From: Reticulitermes speratus
Lineage: Eukaryota > Arthropoda > Insecta > Blattodea > Rhinotermitidae
Assembly (NCBI GenBank): GCA_021186555.1
Contig: JAJKFL010000006.1
Location: forward strand, 2,095,501 to 2,159,500
Reading direction: 5' to 3'
DNA length: 64,000 nt
A model generated the notes under the pieces. It did not search any database. It saw nothing but the letters and a program-made list of their open reading frames with translations, and was not told the DNA's origin. Every line of letters begins with the position of its first letter. Position 1 is the stretch's first letter. Below, piece by piece: positions 54,985 to 64,000 of this stretch. The translations under genes and the position numbers were made by a program.

Positions 54985-57130
54985 AGACGTGTGATAAATA
55001 ACTTAATGTTTCCATGCACGTGTGTGTATAATCCTGGTTAAGCGACTTTTAGGACACCCTGTATTGTATACATTGCTAATGAGATGTGTTCACATAACAC
55101 GACTCATTTTCATAATGGTTCTTTGCCGGTTACAGAAGAGCCAACCACACTACTTTACAGGCGTGGCAACCTTACTGTCATTCCTTGCCTTAGTCCTTAT
55201 CCAACATGATAGGGTTAAAACGGCCAGTTGGGGTAGGAACGATCGCACTGTGCAGTTATCAAATTTAAACCGTCAAAAAATTACTCAGAACAATAATATT
55301 ACACTTCTACAAGCCGCCACTGAATGCATATGTACATTTTCACTCGGAGCCAGCCCGGAAAGGTAAATACAATACCAGTCTCTCTCTTCTTTTGTTACAA
55401 TAATGAGGAACACATATCTTTAACTTTATACACAGTACATTATAGTTTATACATTTCGGATTTATAGAAAAAAGATTTAACATTCTCTCAACACGGTATT
55501 CATTTTTTTTTATCTATCTCGTGTATTGCTTTTGAATTAAGGCAAGACAGTGTGTTTGTATACGAGACATTAAATTAAATACTCTTTTAGTATTTACACA
55601 TAAGCATTCCTTCATTTAGTTTCTCTGTTCTCATATACAAAATTCCACACTGGAAGAAAAGTACAACAGAAGATAAAGACGAAACTAGAATATGTCGGCA
55701 TTATTGCGCACAGCGACAGGCATATATCATTATTATTTCAGTACACTACACACTCTACTGGCGAGATCCGTAACTAAATGTAGCAGAACATGGCGCCTAA
55801 AGACTCTCTTAGTAGGATTATAAATTCAACAATGACATCATGTGATCGGCGACACTAGCTGCTCCCCAAATAGAATCATACCTTCCTCTGTTTGGTATGT
55901 GATTTGACGACATGCTTTAAACAGCGTCGTTTTATTACGATTCCCACTTCACAGAAGACACACTGCACCTCAGTTACAAAGACTAGTCAGTTCACGCAGT
56001 TAGGGAAATAATGTCTGTTTATTTTGTTAATCGTAGTGTGGGGATAAATGTAATGTTTGTAAATGTTGAAGTGGGTGGTATATATAGTTACCATTGTGAT
56101 TTTAAAAAAAGGCTTACCCAGAATATTAGCTGGAACGAAGACAGGTTTCCGAGATGTGTGTTACACGCAGTTGGCACTAGGGGAGCTACAGTATACCTCA
56201 CACAGAGAAAGGGCTTTGGAAAAAGTTTTATTTCCGATAAGACAGTCAGCAGCAGCTGTTTCAAATAAAGCACTTTATAGCAGCACGAAATAAACGACAC
56301 ACACACTTTATTGAACCAAGCTCGTTCGACGTTTCCACATACCGTGGTGTGTATGGGACTCATCAGTTCAACAGCATAATGTCAGTTCCTTTAGATTATA
56401 CGCCTTCTGGGCTATGACACCGTGCAGTCTAGTACGCTGTTAATAATATTTCGGAGTAACGTCCTGAGTCATCCAACCCGAAAATGGTTTCTCCGAAACG
56501 CCGGTAACCAACCGCCAGACCCAACAACACCGCAATCCCAATCGTCTTCGCCGTCAAAGACTATAACGTTATACAGCAATACCTCGCTCTTTCGACGGGT
56601 TAGGGACCACAGCACTGACGAAAAGTCGAAAATCGACGAAAGTCGAGGTATTGCTGTACAGCTAATGGGAACTCCCACATTGCTTTGGTTATACATAATG
56701 GCGAAGGCGGGCAACATTTTGGTCTATAGGTTTTTCGTCGAGCTATAAAAAATTCTACTCAAAGCCGTCATATGATAAAATTATAAAATGATATAGAACT
56801 CCCAAGTTAATTCGGAAGACAATGTACAATTTGGGACAAGAGAGACTTAGCAGATATCTGGTCTGTATTTTTATTTTATCGTACGACTGAAATAGCCTTA
56901 ATTCTCTAAAAATTTGTGAGTTTTCAGTTGGCGAATTATTCATATGTCCAATGCGAAGCTTTTCGTGTATGCATTTTTCAACAGGTTACTGATTAGCTCC
57001 ACTACTAGCTAAACACGAAGACCAGAAATTACTTGGATACAAAAAACACTTTTATTTGACTAAGGTATTACGTACGTGACTAAATAATTTTAGAATCGTA
57101 TGACTAAAAATTAGGGGATCAAAGCCTTAT
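54985..57130. other. no gene seen; diverged satellite monomer and foldback piece
   Basis: A diverged 114-bp monomer is legible at about 55940-56020 (ACACACTGCACCTCAGTTAC, GACTAGTCAGTT, GGGAAATAATGTCTGTTT). ACACCGTGCAGTCTAGTACG at 56419 with TCTCCGAAACGCCGGTAACC at 56491 is a foldback remnant. AGGACACCCTGTATTGTATA at 55050 may be a mariner end. Frames up to 114 codons are unrecognised. Confidence 0.4.
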
Positions 57131-57136
57131 CGGCAC

Positions 57137-57535
57137 TTTTAAAGCCCAGTGGTTACTATATGTACCACCAGTTTAACATTCACAAATTCTACGTTCTTTT
57201 ATGTGTTTTGTGTGGATCTCAGAAGAAACAGCGATTATTTCTAACTGGCTGATTTGTATAACTGAGACGGAGTGTTTACTGCGCGGTACGGACTGTATTT
57301 ATGTGTTTTGTGTGGATCTCAGAACAAACAGCGATTATTTCTAACTGGCTGATTTGTATAACTGAGACGGAGTGTGTTTACTGCGCGGTACGGACTGTAT
57401 TTATGTGTTTTGTGTGGATCTCAGAACAAATAGCGATTATTTCTAACTGGCTGATTTGTATAAATGAGACGGACTGTGTTTACTGCGCGGTACGGACTGA
57501 ATGTTTATATAAAATTGAGGTTAATGTTAATCTTT
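57137..57535 (+). repeat. 114-bp satellite element, array 6, short form
   Basis: Leader AAGCCCAGTGGTTACTATAT and CACAAATTCTACGTTCT, then three monomers of only about 102 bp lacking the CACTGTACAACATT stretch, then the tail TTTATATAAAATTGAGGTTA. The same deletion in all three units shows they were copied from one another. This is the most compact view of the whole leader-monomers-tail structure. Confidence 0.93.
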
Positions 57536-57539
57536 ACAA

Positions 57540-57560
57540 AGGCCGTGCCATGGCTCAGGT
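57540..57560 (+). mobile_element. type 2 SINE head fragment
   Basis: GGCCGTGCCATGGCTCAGGT matches the first 19 bases of the type 2 SINE and then diverges. It is adjacent to the tail of array 6. Confidence 0.5.
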
Positions 57561-57600
57561 ACTTCTTCTCTAGCAGCCATGTGAAACAGAGTTCATTAGC

Positions 57601-57605
<5 letters not shown>

Positions 57606-57635
<30 letters not shown>
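57606..57635. repeat. (CT)n microsatellite
   Basis: Fifteen CT units. Confidence 0.95.
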
Positions 57636-57637
<2 letters not shown>

Positions 57638-57639
57638 GT

Positions 57640-60330
57640 GTCGAGTGAATGCCTTTTACTGATATGATAAAATAGTGCAGTTTTCCTCGTAGCGGAAAGA
57701 TTTGCGAAAGAAAAAATACTGTTCTGTGTACTTTGACAAAACCAGTTCCAAAATTACAGCTTTTGATATACTCCTATTTCCCCCTGTCAGTATAATTCCA
57801 CCAATTCTCCACACTCATCTTCATATACATGTTGGTCTTACCAGAACGACTAATGAGCAATGCCTGGGAACCTTCCAAAAAGCAATTATCTTTCGAAAAT
57901 CGGCGAGCGTTGGATACGGAAGTACTTTCACTTTTTCGGTCTGTGCGCGCAGCCCGTACACTAAAAACAGAGCCATCTATTTACAGCTGTGAAACACCTA
58001 ATTTCGTATAAGACCTTAAAATACTGTCTGCCACAAAATTGACAAGGTTTGCCGTGTGTGAAGTTTCGGTTAGCAAATACATTGTCCGTTTAACGACGTT
58101 AAAATAATGCTAAATACTTGAATTTGAAAAATCGTATTTTGTAAGTCAGTCCATGATATGCAGCCTTCCTGATACAGCCTGGACTGACCTATTGATCAGT
58201 GGCACTCGTACAGCCAACACGCAAATGTGTGTCCGTGTTACCGGTGGGAAAAATGCTACGTGACTCTTACAAAGACTACGAAAAAAAAACCCATGAAATA
58301 TAAACGTGAGATACATTCGTTATGGGATGAAAACGAATTATAAATGTCGGGGCTGACAGGTAAAGGAGAGTCCGCTCACGTGGGATACAAGACAAATCGT
58401 TCTTTTGAACTGTTCGTTGCATAAAGACGTTGAATAGAGACTTGTCAAGGTCATCACAGATTTCAACTGACATTTCAAGATATGAATGCCGACGCAGCCT
58501 CAAAGCAATCATCAGTGTGGGCCAGAAGAAAGAGCGAGTCGCTCTGACTTTCTCGTTTATATTTGTTTTGACGACTGTCCGTAGCTCAAACCACAATTAC
58601 GTACTGTCCAATGATGACCAACTGAAGAGGGTGTCGAAGGAAACGGCCGTGGCCTAATTTAAGGTCCTGTCCCGGTATTTAAGTGATGAGATGGATGACA
58701 GCAACGAAAATCTCTAAGTCAGGAGATCTGATCTGTGGGAAGATTGATATTTGAACCCGGGATCTCCAGAATACTAAGTCTTCACCAATTTACCTCGTCG
58801 TCCGGGTTTTTACCTTCAATAGGCGACGCTGTACAAAACAGAAACTTGCTATAAAACAGATTTCAAACAGCTGACTATTGAAATAACGTTATCCGCTCTC
58901 AGGTACAGTCTACGATCTGGAACCAATGACCCAGAGACGAAGTGGTACATCCCAGAAGACGGTTTACCTTAAATACACCGCTGCGATAGCCCAAAAAGCT
59001 CGCAAATGTCTACGGTGTTCCGAGATATAGAAATTGTCTAAGAATCGAAGTGGAAATCCTGAAAAAAATGAAAGTTGAAGACTGCGAGGTTTCCTGTACA
59101 GCCGAATTGTGGTGCAAAGTAACACTCAGGTCCTGGAGCTGCGTTTGACTGAACTTTCTGAACAAAACTTAGTGTACACAGCCTGAAGCTGAAATACACA
59201 GACGGTAAGAATACTGCCGCATTATAAGACATCCCAACTACGATCAATCATGATACCATTACGGACACGCAAATTTTTGAGGTGGAAGCGACACTAGCGA
59301 CACTTGGTTTTAAATCTGAAATCACGTATGATAGAAATGTTTGTTAATTTCTGTTACGGTAATATTTTTTTGTGTCATGTAAAATAACAACATGGCGGCC
59401 GTGCGAACGTTATCTACAGTTTTCGGTCTGATACCGGCAACCGTCTGGCACTCAACGTCGCATACACTGCGTCACAGGGTGCTGGGTTCAATTCCCTAAC
59501 GATGCATGATACGCGTCGGCCAATTACGGCCATATCTGTAGAGCCCGATTGTATTTTTTTTCCCTTTCCTTTTGAATTTTTGGAAAATTTAACTCATAAT
59601 CTTAATTAACACATTTTCTGAGGAAGAACACAAAACAGAAGAACAACGAGCTTTGCAGGACTGGCGACTTGTGTAACAATTATGTTGTGAGACTTCCGCT
59701 ACGAACTGCATGCTAATACGATATGTAGACTGCTTGCAAGCCTTACAGTGTGCTAAATAAAGACGGCTGAAGCCATTTGTCACTGCGACCTCTTTTGAGG
59801 CTCGCACGACTTCAGGGGGCACTGGAAAAGTCGGAAAAAGTTTCAAGATTTAAAAAAATAGAGAGTATTTCACACCTCGCTGGTTCTGTAGCCACCACCT
59901 TGCTAAGTTATCACATTTACATTTTCAATTGTAGCAGCGAAATTTTCATACATTATCATAATCCTATATCATATTTCCTCAGTTTCTTTCTTTATATATT
60001 TATCCACATTTGCCATTCATTTACTTCTGTATATTTTAACAATATCCAGCTTAGAAAAAAAAAAAGGACATTTAAAAATTCATAATTCCTTCTTCCCGGA
60101 ATTTAAACGACAATCCACGACGCAAGACTCTCTCGTCGTCTCTCAGCACAATCCTGTTCAATCCCCGTAAAGGATAAACGTACAAATATTAACAGATAAA
60201 TGTAATAACAAATTAACTGACAGCCTATCATCGATGTTTATGGATCACAGTTATGTTACGTTACGTTACGTTACGTTCAGTTACAGGGCCTGCCATAATT
60301 AGGTCGATATACGATATCTTGTCTCCACAG
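57640..60330. other. no gene seen; scattered tRNA-like boxes
   Basis: TTGAACCCGGGATCTCCAG at 58751 (B box, minus) and GCTGGGTTCAATTCCCTAA at 59482 (B box, plus) hint at old tRNA-derived SINEs, without second copies here. A (GTTAC)n run lies at 60253-60277. Frames of 60-106 codons on both strands are not recognisable. Confidence 0.4.
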
Positions 60331-60334
60331 CTGT

Positions 60335-60500
60335 AGGTCATGACACCGTGTTGACTGATAGGCGACTACTAGCGTGTCAGAGAAACACTGCCACTTCCTT
60401 CACGGTCGAAGTACACCCTGAAAATGGAGGCAGCATGTTCCTACGAAACGATCGAATCCATTGACAAGGCTAGGTAATGATATCGCGGAGTTCTGTACGT
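60335..60500. repeat. decayed foldback with CACCGTGT outer arm
   Basis: CATGACACCGTGTTGACTGA at 60339 and the CTGAAAATGGAGGCAGCATG then CCTACGAAACGATCG region at 60418 resemble the element at 20261. The first box departs from CUGANGA. Confidence 0.45.
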
Positions 60501-60549
60501 TTCGGAGAAAAATGATGCTCCCATCTTCAGATCACCTTTTGTTTTTTGT

Positions 60550-60822
60550 GAAGGCCCCCGCAGCAAATGCTACGGACGCACCGCAGCCTTAAGGCTTATT
60601 GTGCAACCCTGTGATGAAGATGATGTTTTTTTTTTTATTTTTCCGCGTAATGGAGCACCGGTGGAATGAAAATGACGGAGAGAAACCGAAGTATTTGGGG
60701 AAAAACCTGTCCCAGTGTCACTTTGTCCACCACAAATCCCACATGGACTGACCCGGGGATCGAACCCGGGCCTCCGCGGTGAGTGGCCGGCGACTAACCG
60801 CCTGAGCCACGGCACGGCCCTT
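60550..60822 (-). mobile_element. tRNA-derived SINE, type 2, full length
   Basis: The minus strand reads GGGCCGTGCCGTGGCTCAGG (A box), GGCCCGGGTTCGATCCCCGG (B box), GGGATTTGTGGTGGACAAAG, TTTCATTCCACCGGTGCTCC and GTAGCATTTGCTGCGGGGGC. It is the best preserved copy of this family here. Confidence 0.92.
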
Positions 60823-60894
60823 CTGACGACGGTATATACCATTGAGAAACAACTGTCTTCTGGACTTTGTCCATCGTCTTGGATAAAATATAAA

Positions 60895-60939
60895 ATCACG
60901 ACGTTTCGGAAGCTGGTTCTTCTTCGGTCTTCAGGTGAT
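60895..60939 (-). ncRNA. hammerhead ribozyme-like motif
   Basis: Minus strand: ATCAC, CTGAAGA, C, CGAAG...CTTCC, GAAA, CGTC, GTGAT. Stem I is a perfect 5-bp match and the triplet is GUC. Stem II has one mismatch next to the core compared with the mirror copy at 60984. Confidence 0.5.
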
Positions 60940-60983
60940 GGAAGGAGAGACACCTACCCACCTAAGTAGGTGTCTCCCCTTCC

Positions 60984-61028
60984 ATCACCTGAAGACGGAA
61001 GAAGAAACAGCTTCCGAAACGTCGTGAT
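60984..61028 (+). ncRNA. hammerhead ribozyme-like motif, GAAACGTC type
   Basis: ATCAC (60984-60988) and GTGAT (61024-61028) form stem I. CTGAAGA at 60989-60995, one extra C, stem II GGAAG/CTTCC (60997-61001 with 61011-61015), GAAA at 61016-61019, a minimal stem III ACGT, then C61023 as the residue before the predicted cut. All conserved residues are present; N at position 7 is A. Stem III has no loop, so only a dimer could fold fully. Confidence 0.6.
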
Positions 61029-61084
61029 TTTATATTTTATCCGGACGATGGACAAGTCCGGAAGACAATTGTTTCTCAATGTTC

Positions 61085-62365
61085 GCACATCTCTTCGTTG
61101 AACCATCCACCGCGCTACAAACAACCAACCTACAAAACGCACTTCTCGACGTCTCCATAAAGCACAGAGCAACACCAAGCGATGTATCAAAGCTACACAA
61201 CACTAATTACACATACCCGCTCTTGCTTTCACGAATTAAGCTAATCAAAAAGTCACCTACGCTGGTACACTCTGTACATAATTTACGTAAATGGAATTTT
61301 AAAGCACTGTACCATATGACGACTCATTACTTATACATTATAATAATTTGGAACGCAACAACACAATTGTAACATTCTGAAAACGCACAAATTATACGGA
61401 CCGCGTCAGTGGATAGCACTGCAGAGAGGGGGCGTTATTTACGGACTGTTCAGGCTACACAGCGTCCAGTGGAAGTATGACGTTTGCATAATGAATTGCA
61501 ATGGACGCGGAAGGAAGCGGCAGTGACCTTATTTAAAGTCGACATATATGGAATGACTGAGAAAATCCACGGAAAACCTCAGTCAGTACAATCGACCTCG
61601 CTGATGTGTCAGGCGTGTTTTTGTTAGTCATTTAATGGCGGTGTTGCTTGTCACGTGCGGGCAACCGTTAGTGAATTAGAATTTACATTAGCTTTATCTC
61701 CAAAACTCAGAATTTCACAAATTGAAATGCTGAGTTATGAAAACTTAAGCAGACAGACTTCTAGATGTTGAGATCACAGGACGTGTATTCTGGACTACAG
61801 TTCTTGGTTGCTAACCAGATGTCAATACGTTCTGTCAACAGATACATGTTATCACTTCAGTCGTGCCATCACTGCTGTACAGTACCTAAGGGATTACAAC
61901 ACGACCGACGTACACGAAACACAATACTATCATCTGCACTCAAGTGACAGAGCTAACACTGGGAGGGTCGCAGTGGGGAGCCCACAGTTTGGGCTTTGAA
62001 CTCGCGGAAACTGGAGAGACAAAGAGAGAGACAGTATAAGAAATTGAAAAGCTGGGGACAGTGAGAGACTTTCATATTGTGTGTGTGTGGGGGGGGGCAT
62101 CACTTTGTTAGAAAGCTCACAGGCTTCGCGTGCTTCTGGTAGTAAATGTACATGCAGTGTACATGGACATGTTAAAATGGTGACAGTAGCAGCTTCAAAT
62201 AACAGCACTGCAAATTTGATTACTCGTTAATACTAACAGTCGTGACTTCAACATTTCGTTTCATTATCTTTAACTTTAAAGCAAGGGGATTTAATTTTGC
62301 TAAATTTAAACCGGTAAGGGGCTGCACGAGAAGCATACAGCAGCGACTTGATCGGGTAGTGAAAA
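61085..62365. other. no gene seen
   Basis: Frames of up to 97 codons (61079-61372) are unrecognised. (GT)-rich then poly-G tract at about 62080-62098. A GGAAAACCTCAGTCAGTACA phrase at 61572 may be part of an old SINE. Confidence 0.4.
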
Positions 62366-62369
62366 TGAG

Positions 62370-63331
62370 ACTAATTACACTTAAATATCCAGTCCGTACC
62401 GCGCAGTAAACACACTCCGTCTCAGTTATACAAACCAGTCAGTTAATGCTGTACAGTGAAATAATCGCTGTTTGTTCTGAGATCCACACAAAACACATAA
62501 ATACAGTCCGTACCGCGCAGTAAACACACTCCGTCTCAGTTATACAAACCAGTCAGTTAATGTTGTACAGTGAAATAATCGCTGTTTGTTCTGAGATCCA
62601 CACAAAACACATAAATACAGTCCGTACCGCGCAGTAAACACACTCCGTCTCAGTTATACAAACCAGTCAGTTAATGTTGTACAGTGAAATAATAATCGCT
62701 GTTTGTTCTGAGACCCACACAAAACACATAAATACACTGTGTGGGCAGAACGTAGAATTTGTGTGTTAAACATGGCGGTACATATAGTAAAACCACTGGG
62801 CTTTGAAGGGCTACAGCTCGTACCGCCCAGTAAACACACTCCGTCTCAGTTATACATACAAACCAGTCAGGTAATGTTGTACAGTGAAATAATAATCGCT
62901 GTTTGTTCTGAGACCCACACAAAACACATAAATACACTGTGTGGGCAGAACGTAGAATTTGTGAGTGTTAAACATGGCGGTACATATAGTAACCACTGGG
63001 CTTTGAAGGGCTACAGCTCGTACCGCGCAGTAAACACACTCCGTCTCAGTTATACATACAAACCAGTCAGTTAATGCTGTACAGTGAAATAATCGCTGTT
63101 TGTTTTGAGACCCACACAGAACACATAAATACACTGTGTGGGCAGAACGTAGAATTTGTGGGTGTTAAACATGGCGGTACATATAGTAACCACTGGGCTT
63201 TGAAGGGCTACAGCTCGTACCGCCCAGTAAACACACTCCGTCTCAGTTATACATACAAACCAGTCAGGTAATGTTGTACAGTGAAATAATAATCGCTGTT
63301 TGTTCTGAGACCCACACAAAACACATAAATA
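62370..63331 (-). repeat. 114-bp satellite, array 7, with interleaved leaders
   Basis: Three ordinary monomers start at about 62394, 62507 and 62621. After that the unit becomes monomer plus leader, about 198 bp, with phase marks at 62819, 63019 and 63216. The leader reads here as CACTGTGTGGGCAGAACGTA, ACATGGCGGTACATATAGTA and ACCACTGGGCTTTGAAGGGC. The first and third large units share CGCCCAG and AATAATAATCG; the second has CGCGCAG and AATAATCG. Confidence 0.95.
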
Positions 63332-63919
63332 CAGGGCATACACAAAAGAATGGTGCGGTTTCAAAAGTGAATAAAAAATGTATTTCTCACCTTACACGGG
63401 CACAACATACACCGTCAGCGGCGGCAACTGTCCAAGTTTCTCATTTGGTAATTACAATCCTTCAATGTGTGCACCCTGGGTCACACGACACACATCCACA
63501 CGGTAATCAAACTCATCCCAGACCCGGTGTAGCATGTCCGCTGTAATGGCCTGCAGTGCATGCGTTATTCGATCACGAATTTCATGGATGGACGTGGGCA
63601 ATGGTGGTACATAAACTCTGTCTTTAACGAACCCCCAAAGAAAGAAATCGCACGGTGTAAGATCTGGCGAACGGGGTGGCCAAGGGAGAAGGTTCTTGTC
63701 TCCATTTTCAGCAGCACGTCCGATCCAGCGCTGTGGAAGAACACGATTGAGAAGCACTCGTACATTCCTGTGAAAATGGGGGAGAGCTCCGTCCAGCTGG
63801 TAGCGCATGAGAAACTTGGACAGTTGCCGCCGCTGACGGTGTATGTTGTGCCCGTGTAATGTTAGACATAAATTTTTTATTCACTTTTGAAACCGCACCA
63901 TTCTTTTGTGTATGCCCTG
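63332..63919 (-). mobile_element. Tc1/mariner-like element, internally deleted, copy 2
   Basis: Same ends as copy 1 (CAGGGCATACACAAAAGAAT, TIR over 50 bp) and nearly the same length (588 bp). TA lies on both sides. The minus-strand frame from 63808 reads MRYQLDGALPHFHRNVRVLL, then LPQRWIGR and WPPRSPDLTPCDFFLWG, ending GAHIEGL at 63452. QLDGA fits the second catalytic Asp and PCD the third, with about 47 residues between them. The first Asp and the DNA-binding half are absent. It is inserted in the satellite element, splitting a monomer from its leader. Confidence 0.92.
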
Positions 63920-64000
63920 TACACTGTGTGGGCAGAACATAAAATTGTTTAATCTCAAAGCTGGTGGTACATACAGTAACCACTGCCCTTTAAACGGTTA
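63920..64000 (-). repeat. leader of the 114-bp element, displaced by the mariner
   Basis: TACACTGTGTGGGCAGAACA, then GGTGGTACATACAGTAACCA and GCCCTTTAAA continue the satellite element exactly where it was interrupted at 63331. The window ends in or just after the leader's outer end. Confidence 0.9.

Larger units (their letters stand above)
60836..61082. repeat. near-perfect 245-bp palindrome with ribozyme-like cores
   Basis: Arms of about 120 bp (60836-60956 and 60962-61081) match from CATTGAGAAACAA inward through AAATATAAAATCACGACGTT and TTCCATCACCTGAAGAC to AGGTGTCTC, with only a few bases between them. Each arm contains a CTGAAGA...GAAACGTC order read outward. This copy links the GAAACGTC foldback group to the hammerhead fold. 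Confidence 0.92.

Noticed and set aside
57702-57992. 96-codon plus-strand frame as a host exon
   Set aside because: No domain, no splice-site context I trust, and several overlapping frames of similar length occur by chance in this AT-rich region.
1-64000. Retroviral, LTR or Polinton-type element
   Set aside because: No gag, protease, integrase, capsid or envelope-like translation and no paired long terminal repeats were noticed. The retroelements seen are LINE ends, SINEs and Penelope-like ribozyme modules.

Overview
The window is non-genic, repeat-saturated DNA from an animal nuclear genome, most likely an insect. The LINE 3' ends with (TTAG)n tails and several tRNA-derived SINE types resemble repeats I remember from termites and cockroaches (Blattodea). 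That placement is recall-based inference, not a database result. I recognise no intact host protein gene. Nearly all long reading frames lie inside tandem repeats or transposon fossils.

Four components dominate. (1) Tandem repeats fill roughly 30 percent. A 114-bp satellite forms seven arrays in both orientations, several framed by the same leader and tail, so it behaves as a dispersed composite element. Minisatellites of 39 bp (25.5-27.0 kb), 28 bp (30.4-35.7 kb, about 190 copies), 43 bp (40.8-42.6 kb) and a (CA)n-containing unit (46.7-49.1 kb) make up the rest. (2) Retroposons: at least three tRNA-headed SINE families, LINE 3' ends, and one apparent SINE-LINE chimera. (3) Small DNA transposons: Tc1/mariner-like elements with TA duplications, hAT-like MITEs with 8-bp duplications, and a family with AGGCGCGTT ends. 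(4) Foldback elements.

The most interesting signal is a dispersed set of hammerhead-ribozyme-like motifs: CUGANGA, a short hairpin, GAAA, a tiny palindromic stem III, and a closing stem I. The best examples are at 52333-52377, 36181-36224 and 60984-61028. They resemble the minimal hammerheads reported in Penelope-like retroelements. Five pairs occur as inverted repeats, always with the left copy on the minus strand and the right copy on the plus strand. Most copies of the main family are followed by a TGCATTTGTTGG-like block. A second foldback family built around GAAACGTCGGTAA has the same polarity and may be a decayed relative.

Layout: 0-12 kb mixed SINE, LINE, mariner and foldback debris with satellite array 1; 13-17.4 kb satellite arrays 2 and 3; 17.4-22 kb mariner and foldbacks; 22-23.1 kb array 4; 25-27 kb LINE end expanded into a minisatellite; 28-29.6 kb LINE ends; 30.4-35.7 kb 28-bp array; 35.9-40 kb ribozyme foldbacks, SINEs and hAT; 40.8-42.6 kb 43-bp array; 43.2-44.9 kb array 5; 46.7-49.1 kb CA minisatellite; 49.9-53 kb RTE-like remnant, large ribozyme foldback and hAT; 53-62 kb mostly unique AT-rich DNA; 62.4-64 kb satellite array 7 with a nested mariner.
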